Assembly: GCA_015179125.1 (NCBI GenBank)
Contig: WHVA01000529.1
Span: 1 to 64,000, forward strand
DNA from: Gautieria morchelliformis
Lineage: Eukaryota; Basidiomycota; Agaricomycetes; Gomphales; Gomphaceae
Direction: 5' to 3'
Length of the DNA: 64,000 nucleotides
This document shows positions 56,778 through 64,000 of the stretch, piece after piece. The notes under the pieces are model-generated. The model did not search any database, was not told where the DNA came from, and saw nothing but the letters and a program-made list of their open reading frames with translations. The translations under genes and the position numbers were made by a program. The first letter of the stretch is position 1; every line of letters begins with the position of its first letter.

Positions 56778-59700
56778 TCACCCCCTCTCTAGCGTGCTGC
56801 GTCCTCGAAGCACGGGACACGAGGGATTGAAATGCCAGCGAGCGGATCCGGCGAGGGGCACCGGGATGTGTCCTATAGAACTCCCCGAGCTTGTCCGGGG
56901 CGGAAACATCTTGCTCCGGGACCCACGAATTCTCTTCGTACCCATACCCTTCCCATTTCACGAGGAATTGGAGTTGTCCTCGCACAAACCGGCTGTCCAG
57001 GATCCGTTCCACCACATAGTGCTCCTCCCCATCTACAATCTCTGGCAGAGGTGGCGGATGAGCCTTCCGACCTGGAATTGGGTCCTCAAGCATAGGGAGT
57101 AACTTCACCACGTTGAAGACGGGGTGGAGGCGGGACATGGACATCGGAAGTCGCAGGCGGTATGCATTCCGTCCAACCCTCCGCGTCACTGTGAAGGGCC
57201 CAAGGTAGCGGTGGGCAAGCTTCTGTGAAGGGCGTGTGGTGCGGATGTCACTTGCATCTAGATACACCTTGTCTCCAACTTGGTACTCTGGGGCAGGAAC
57301 CCGGCGTTGGTTGTAGTACCTCGCCATGTCATCCTTGGCCTTTGCGAGGGCCGACTTGGCTTCCGAAAGGGTGGAGTCCATGCGGTCTCGGAACTCATTG
57401 ACCGTCTCGAGTCGGGACTCAGCCTGGCGTGGTTCGAAGCCCATCCGCGGGTGTCGTCCGGAGTCGAGCATGAAGGGAGTCTGTTGTGTGGCGGAATGGA
57501 CATGGTTGTTGTATTGGAATTCCGCCAGCGGAAGTAATTCATCCCAGTCGTCCTGCCTCTCATTGACAAAGAGGCGGAGATATTGCTCCAACTCCTGATT
57601 GACCCGTTCCGTCTGTCCGTCACCCTGCGGATGGTACGCCGTGGTGGTAGCTAGCTTGATGCCGAGCAGGCGGTAGAGCTCCCGAGTCAGTTCCGCGACA
57701 AACTGCGGACCTCGGTCGGAAACAACTTGCTTCGGGAGCCCATGCAACTTCCAGACATGGGCAAGGAACAGGCGGGCCGCTCCGAGGGCTGTGATCGTCG
57801 TGTGCGTCGGAATGAAGTGGGACACCTTGCTTACCGAATCCACGACGTTCATGATCGCGTCGTAGCCATGAGACTCTGGGAGTTCAACAATGAAGTCGAC
57901 GCTGATGGTGTCCCAGCGGGATTCGGGAATCGGGAGCGGAACAAGTTCTCCGACGGGTGGATGTCGTTGCGCTTTGGTTCGGAGACAAAGGTCACATGTC
58001 TTCACGTACTGTCCAATGTAGCGGGACATCTGAGGCCACCAGTAATTCCGAGCCACTAACTCCAGCGTCTTCCACCTGCCAGCATGCCCAGCGACCCGTG
58101 TGTCATGGTGCTGGGACACGATGCGGCGGCGGAGGTCCGCCCCATCTGGAACGTAGACCTTGCCTCTGAAGTGGAGCAGCCCATCCCGTTCCGACCATTC
58201 CGCTGCCCGTACAGACTGTGAGTGCCCTTTCCGAAGTTCCTCCACTGCCTTCACCACCGACTCCTCCTTCTCTCCATTCCGATACTGTCTCCGGATGTCC
58301 CGGAGCATTTCCGCTTCCGCTCCAACTGCAGTCACTCCTTCTAGGGCGCGGATTGCAAAGAGACTTGGGCGGAGCAGTGTCATATCCGCATTGTCTCCGC
58401 TTCCGCTTCCATGATCCGCACGGCGGGATAGGGCATCGGGCTTGCCCATGGTGCGGCCGGGGCGGTGGTGGAGCATGAAGTCAAACCGGGACAGGTGTAG
58501 GGACCACCGTGCTTGTCGTCGGTTCAACTTCTTAGACGTGCGGAAATACTCAAGGTTCTTGTGGTCTGTCCAGATCTCAAATGGGCATAGAGCACCCTCG
58601 AGGAAGTGTCGCCACTCCTCCAGCGCTCGGATGATTGCCAGCATCTCCTTGTCATGGATCTCGTAGTTCCGCTCGACCGGACTGAGACTCTTAGAGAAGA
58701 AGGCAATCGGATGCCACCCCCACCTTCTTCCGATGACTGTTGCGACAAGACCGCTCCGGTAGCTGCGTCGGAAGAATCCGCCTCCACTCGGTAAGGGCGA
58801 GAGTCGTCGGGAAAGATCAGGACCGGGGCGGAAGTGATCAGCTCTTTGAGTTTGTCAAAGGAGGCCCGTTCCGGCTCTCCCCACCGCCATCCAACCTCCT
58901 TCTTGGTGAGGTCGAAGAGGGCACGGGCGTGGCAGGAGAAGTCCTTGATGAACCGCCGGTAGAAATTGACGAACCCAATGAAGGACTGGACTTCCTTCTT
59001 GTTCCGCGGCACCGGCCAATCCGACACACCGGAAACCTTGACGGGGTCCATTTCCACCTTTCCTTCCGACACGATCACCCCAAGATACTCTATCCGCGTC
59101 CGCTCAAATTCGCACTTTTCCGGCTTGAGACACAGGTTGTACTCCCGGAGTCGTTCCAGCACTCTCCGCATGACTTCCCGATGTTCGGACATTGTTTTTG
59201 TGAAGATGAGGATGTCATCGAGGTAGACGCAGACAACCCCTTCTGCTATCATGTCACGGAAAATGTCATTCATCATTGTCTGGAACGTGGCAGGACTGTT
59301 GGTGAGGCCAAAGAACATGACCTGTGGCTCAAAGAGTCCTCGGTTGGTGCGGAATGCGGCCTTCCACTCATCTCCCTCCCGGATCCGGACATTATTGAAG
59401 CCCCAGCGGACATCCAGCTTGGTGAAGTACTTCGCCCCGCGGAGTTGTGTGATCAATTCGGAAATGAGCGGAATGGGGTACCGGTTCTTGATCGTGATCG
59501 CATTCAAGGCCCGGTAATCCTGCACAAGTCTGAGCGAGCCGTCCTTCTTCTTGATGAAGAACACCGGAGATGCCATGGGTGACTTAGAGGGGCGGATCCT
59601 CCCTGTACGGAGATTTTCCGCAAGGAATGCATCGAGCTCTACCTGCTCCTTGGGTGACAGCGGGTAGACCTTGCAGTTGGTGGGCTTCGACCCAGGCTCC

Positions 59701-62062
59701 AACTCGATGGCATGGTCCCACAGTTTCCGCGGAGGCAGGGCATCAAACGACTCCTTGGAGAAGACGTCCTCAAACTCCCGCAGGTACTCCGGAATTTCCG
59801 CCTCCACTCTATCATACCTCTTAGAGGCTTCAGCCAGGCGTTGCGAAATATTTCCGGTGGCGCGGATGTGTTCCGCCTCCGGCGGAAGGTTTACGTACAG
59901 CAAGCGCTCCCCTTCCGCCAGAATGTCTTCCGGGCCGAGTCGGATGACGTCGGAATCGGAATCGGAATCGGAAGTGGAATCCGGTTCAAATTCCGCTTCC
60001 GAGTCTTCTTCTGCAAGCAGTGGATGGGGGCCAGAACGACATGTCTGTATGAGCCGTTCAGTCTTCCGCTGCTCCTGGTGCTCCTTCCGCACTTCCGACC
60101 GGCACATGTGACACTTGGCCGGACATCGACTCATCAGTACCTTCCGAGTCTGCCAATTGATCTCCGGGTTGTGCTCTTGAAGCCAGGTAAACCCAAGGAT
60201 GATGTCTTGCTTCCCCAGGCTGGTGACAGCGAAGGAAGTGCGTTCCGAGTGTCCATCGTAGCGGAGAATTGTGTCCACTATCTCCGTGATGGACCCTGCC
60301 TCATTGGGGCTTCCATCCACATTGAACACCGGGATTGCACGTTGCAACTTCCGCGTCGTCAGTCGGTTCCGTTCCACATAGTCCCGGTCCATAAACTGAC
60401 CAGTGGCCCCGCAATCGACAAGGGCAGGTCCGGATTTGACTTCCGCCGTATCTGTCGTCTGGATCTCTACCTTAATGACTAGTGACTTGGGGCCAGGGGT
60501 GGCAGCAACGACATAGCGCTTCGGAAGGCGTCTCTCCCAAGGGCGGATGCGGGATAGACGGGGTGTCGGATTTGGCTTTTGTGTGACTTTATCCGGTGGG
60601 TCTGTATGAAGTGAGGGGAGTCGGGGCTTTTCATTCTCTACTTCAAGACAGGCAAACCGGTTATGTACAGGCAGCAGGGGCACACATCTCACCCGCTGCG
60701 CGTCACAAAATCCGACGCATCTTCCGCTTCCGATGCGCCATGTTCCGCATTTTCGGAAACTCCTTCCGCAGTAGGCACTCTGCTTATGTCCGCAAGTGCG
60801 AGGAACTCTGGAAGGAGCTCGAGTTTCTCCTCTGTGGTCATAAGCCGGATGTCAAATGCTTGGGGGCACTCGCGGGCATAGTGGCCTGGTTGTTGACATC
60901 GGAAGCAGGTGATAGTTCCGCGGCCTTTTCCGCGCATGCGGTCAACATCCATCGGGGCAGGGCCACTCTTCGAGGGAGGAGGGCTATGGTTCCTAATAGG
61001 AGCGGGCGGAGAAGGCGTCGGAAATACTTTCCGCATGGGAATGAATGCGCTTCCGGATTTTGGCACAGGTGGAGTAGGACGAGTGGAACTGCGCGTCATA
61101 TTCCGGCTCGTCTCCACGAAGGCCTCATTTGCTTCCCTGTTCCGGGACACCCTCTGTGCAGCTTGGTACCACCCTTCCGGGTCATCAAAGTCCGGAGCTC
61201 CATCCCCAAGCAGCGCAACTTGGTTCTGGAGTGTCGGATCGAGTCCTCGTCGGAATTTGATGACGATCGTCTTGTCGTCATCATACTCCGCAAGGTCGAT
61301 GAGCTCCTGGAAGCGATCGATATAGTCATCGACTGGATCCTTGGCCTGGTACCAGCTGGTCCCCTCGAGCTTCGTAAGGGCTGTGAGCTGCTCATTTTTT
61401 GGGCAGAACTGGTCGGAAAATGTTTTCTCGAAGGCGTCCCAGTCTCGGAAGTAGTTCCCCTTGCCCTTTGCTTCATGTCGGATCACCTTGTTTGCAAAAC
61501 GGGATGCGCGGTCCGACTTGAAAAAGGACAATGCCCAGTGAATCCGGGCCTGGTCGTTCGGAAAGAGGCCTCCGACAATTGCGAAGTAGATGCTGCATGT
61601 GTTGAAGAATGCGCGTCCCTTCTCCCGATCTCCGTCAAAGTCCGCCGGAGTTGCGGGTTTGACCTTTGCTAACTTCGCGGACTTTCTCTCCTCCGCTAGT
61701 TCCGCTTTTCCGAAATCCGGATCATCCAACATTTCATTTCCACCACCTTGTGGAATATCTAACTTAGCCAAAATCGCTTGTAAGGCTGTTTCAATCGCGT
61801 CGGTCTTCATCCGGTTCCGCGTCAATTCCTCCTCCATATTCCGAAGACGATCGTCCGGATCCATGTCGGAAGGAGAAATGTGGGACGGGATTTCCGGGGT
61901 TGGGAGCTCGACGTAAGAAGAAGGGCTGTCGTACGCTGTGTGTGCGGAAGAGGTTGCGATCTCCGAGTCGCTGTCTCCGATTCCGAACGCACCTATGGCG
62001 GCTGCGACACGCAGTACGACCGCTGGTCCTCTATGGGAGAGACTTTTCTGCTGTAAGGGCAA
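56548..62062 (-). pseudogene. Gypsy gag-pol coding region (fossil)
   Basis: On the minus strand: gag of about 450 residues ending in a CFRCQQPGHYARECP zinc knuckle; aspartic protease (LVDCGATGQFMD); reverse transcriptase (FFIKKKDGSLRLVQDYRALN, VYLDDILIF); RNase H; an integrase with an HH-CC finger (HDTRVAGHAGRW..CDLC) and D,D,E residues (SVDFIVELP, VSDRGPQF, GDGQTERVNQ); and a chromodomain (QFLVKWEGYGYEENSWVPE). The chromodomain places it in the chromovirus branch. Codons are biased towards TTCCG/CGGAA across the region. Confidence 0.9.
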
Positions 62063-62552
62063 CCCTGGCTAGTTGTGGAGATCACACTACCACACAACTG
62101 ACAAGGGGAAATCCAAAGTCTGTATAAATGAACAGAGCATACAAGAGAGGGGATTCTCACCTGACAAGGGGAAATCCAAAGAGAAAAGTCTAAGGACCCC
62201 CAATGTCAGCGAGCCCGTATTATACTACGCTGCACAGCCAGGGACAACACTTGGCACCCGCCATCAACCCTGCACCTCCCTGACCCTTGATCGACCCTTG
62301 ATGTCACCTATTACGCGAGTCGCTTGATTTCCGACACTGTTCCGAGGGTGGAACTCGGAAATTGGAGTGGAACTCGGAAATTGGAGTGGAACTCGGAAAT
62401 TGGAGTGGAACTGGGAAGGCGAACAGAACTGGTGGAAGTTCTCCCAGAAGCGGAATCATTTCCGAGAGCGGAGGCGGAGATGGAATCGGAATCGGAAGCG
62501 GAGTCGGAAATGGAGTCGGAACTGGAAATGGAAAACAGGGTGTCCCCTGACA
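62052..62552 (-). repeat. Gypsy LTR (5' LTR of the element)
   Basis: 501 bp. Same as 56296-56777 apart from one additional 19-bp unit. Confidence 0.93.
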
Positions 62553-63395
62553 CCCGGCGCTTATGGCGGTCGGTTTGCACAAATATTATCCCGCACCCAT
62601 GCCAAAGGGAAAAACTCCCGTTCACGTGGCATTATTTTGCACGCACGTGCAATTCACCGCAAAGTGTTGCTGGTGCTTTCTGGCACAGTCATGTGACCTG
62701 GCCTTGTCTTAAATCATAGTTTGCTAGCCTTTGAAGGCATGGAATTTTATTTTTTTTGGCTAGTATGATGGATGGGTTCTGATCATCATTATTTTCAACA
62801 TTCGAGTCGTCGATCGGTTGTAACTGCGCAGGATGAGTCACCTTTTCCCAGGCTGAGGTGCAGTGAACTGCGGAGGTCATGTGATGTGTCTACAACCACC
62901 CATGTTGTGTAAGTATTTCCTACGTTGAGTTTGTTTGGACATCTATTTGGCTTTCACTGTAACTCAGCGTGGGAAATACTTACACAACATGGGTGGTTGT
63001 AGATGCATCACATGACCTCCACAGTTCACTGCACCTCAGCCTGGGAAAGGGTGACTCATCCTGTGGAGTTACAACCGATCGACGACTTGAATGTTGAAAA
63101 TAATGATGATCAGAGTCTTATGTAGGGCCAGAAAATCTACCTAGAATCATTTATAAGGGTCCCATCCATCATACTAACCAAAAAAAAAAAAAATTCCCTG
63201 CCTTCAAAGACTAGCAAATCATGATGTAAGAGGAGGGCAGGTCACGTGACTGTGCCAGAAAGCCCCAGCACGCGTGGGAACACTTTGTGGTGAATTGCAC
63301 GTGCGCGCAAAATGCAATGCCGCGCGAATGGGAATTTTTCCCTTTGGCGCGGAGTCGGGATAATATTTGTGCACACCGACCGCCGTAGGCGCTGT
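62553..63395. mobile_element. Foldback-like element with ~400-bp inverted arms
   Basis: Left arm about 62556-62929 and right arm about 62963-63395 are imperfect reverse complements with only ~33 bp between them. Matching landmarks include GGCGGTCGG/CCGACCGCC, GCACAAATATTATCCCG, GTGACTCATCCTG and its complement, and CTACAACCACCCATGTTGTG. The right arm holds a ~45-bp stretch near 63115-63160 that the left lacks. No coding capacity. Bordered by the GC minisatellite outside the arms, as in foldback transposons. Confidence 0.8.
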
Positions 63396-63535
63396 CAGCG
63401 CAGCGTGCGCTGGTGCACGTCGCTGTCAGCGCAGGCTTGCGCTGGTACTGGCGCTGTTAGCGCAGCATGCACTGGTGCACGTCGCTGTCAGCACACGTGT
63501 GTGCTGGTACCCGGCGCTGTCAGCGCAGGCACTGC
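63391..63535. repeat. GC-rich ~31-bp minisatellite, right border of foldback
   Basis: About five units such as GCGCTGTCAGCGCAGGCTTG and CGCTGGTGCACGTCGCTGTC, the reverse complement of the block at 3765-4312. Confidence 0.85.
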
Positions 63536-64000
63536 AGTAACTCGGAGCACTTGTTATAAGTACATTACGCACCAAATTTTCAGTTCCCAAGTTACTGATA
63601 ATAAGTAACCGGGGAGCGGATTTTTGACGCTTCCTCTCGATAAGCTGCGTACCGAAATCTAGTAGCTAGAATGTCCGCTTTCAGCGTCCTAGAACACTGG
63701 TTTTCCGCTCCTAAGTTACTTATAAATAGTACTCTAGAACACAATAAAACAGTACTTTCTATTACTGAAAAAGCACTTAGAGATACGTTGATTGAAAGCT
63801 AGTGTGAACAATGAAATGGACACATGCAGTTACAAACCATCATAGAAGAGACGAGAGCTGATGGCCGGTAGAGACAGGTGTGAGAGCGGAAGTGATATAT
63901 TGGGAGAGTGAGAGCAGCCGAGGGAACATATTGCGAGAGCGAGAGCTTGAGTGTAAGTGCAAGATCGAGTTTGAGCACAAGCAGAGCGAGGGCAGGAGCA
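63536..64000. other. Spacer with short hairpins; no gene seen
   Basis: Contains GTTACTGATAATAAGTAAC (inverted arms) near 63590 and, from about 63845, purine-rich GAGAGCGAGAGC-type sequence. No open frame with a recognisable motif reaches the window edge. Confidence 0.5.

Larger units (their letters stand above)
56296..62552 (-). mobile_element. Ty3/Gypsy chromovirus-type element, nearly whole
   Basis: 6257 bp, TG..CA, flanked by CCCGG on both sides (56291-56295 and 62553-62557). The LTRs are 482 and 501 bp and by eye differ only in carrying two versus three copies of a 19-bp unit (GGAACTCGGAAATTGGAGT). A polypurine tract (AGAGAGGGGGTGA on the minus strand) adjoins the 3' LTR. The gag-pol region uses more than one reading frame, with at most about two breaks; some frame changes may be the programmed shifts common in this family. 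Young insertion. Confidence 0.95.

Noticed and set aside
63845-64000. Purine-rich GAGAGC sequence at the right edge as a telomere-associated repeat
   Set aside because: No telomeric repeat (TTAGGG or variant) is present and the sequence simply runs off the window.

Overview
The window looks like a transposon-rich stretch of a filamentous fungal genome, most likely a mushroom-forming basidiomycete (Agaricomycetes). The evidence is the short GT-AG introns (about 45-70 nt) in the host genes, a chitin synthase of the class that fuses a myosin-like head, a cytochrome b5-like domain, a transferase and a DEK_C tail, a monocarboxylate-permease-like carrier, a multi-exon EF-hand protein of a type I know from basidiomycetes, and Helitron, Copia and Gypsy families typical of these genomes. 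I cannot name the species.

Layout. 1-3760: unresolved sequence with an imperfect direct duplication and no gene I can support. 3765-4310: GC-rich minisatellite related to the foldback element at the right edge. 4579-5115: decayed LTR. 5127-36879: a head-to-tail array of Helitrons. Seven 3' ends (hairpin, short tail, CTAG or a one-base variant) all point the same way, and in six cases the next element begins within about 0-2 bp. The first is a helicase stub; four are non-autonomous (family 1: TATA promoter, intron-like array, 17-nt minisatellite, conserved 340-bp segment, 3' hairpin); the sixth carries an intact replicase/helicase; the seventh is a deleted copy of the sixth. LTR elements have landed inside the array: an LTR-LTR composite, two solo LTRs in opposite orientation, and a nearly whole Copia element whose two 498-bp LTRs read as identical. 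36880-38565: Copia remnants.

38584-53649 is an island of host genes: an EF-hand multi-domain protein (minus), a monocarboxylate-transporter-like MFS carrier (plus), a chitin synthase with a damaged head region (plus) and a probable zinc-finger-like protein (minus). I see nothing linking them in one pathway.

53650-64000 is again repeat-rich: a Gypsy integrase fragment, a truncated LTR, a GGAAAT-rich block, a nearly whole chromodomain Gypsy element with 5-bp target duplications, and a large foldback inverted repeat edged by the GC minisatellite.

The most unusual signal is in the Helitrons. Their untranslated leaders look like serial arrays of small GT-AG introns separated by exons of about 16-60 nt, each intron carrying a TTTTCGC-type core. 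In the autonomous element the last of these introns appears to split the start codon (AT^G). This is consistent between the two copies even though the second has lost the unspliced downstream ATG.
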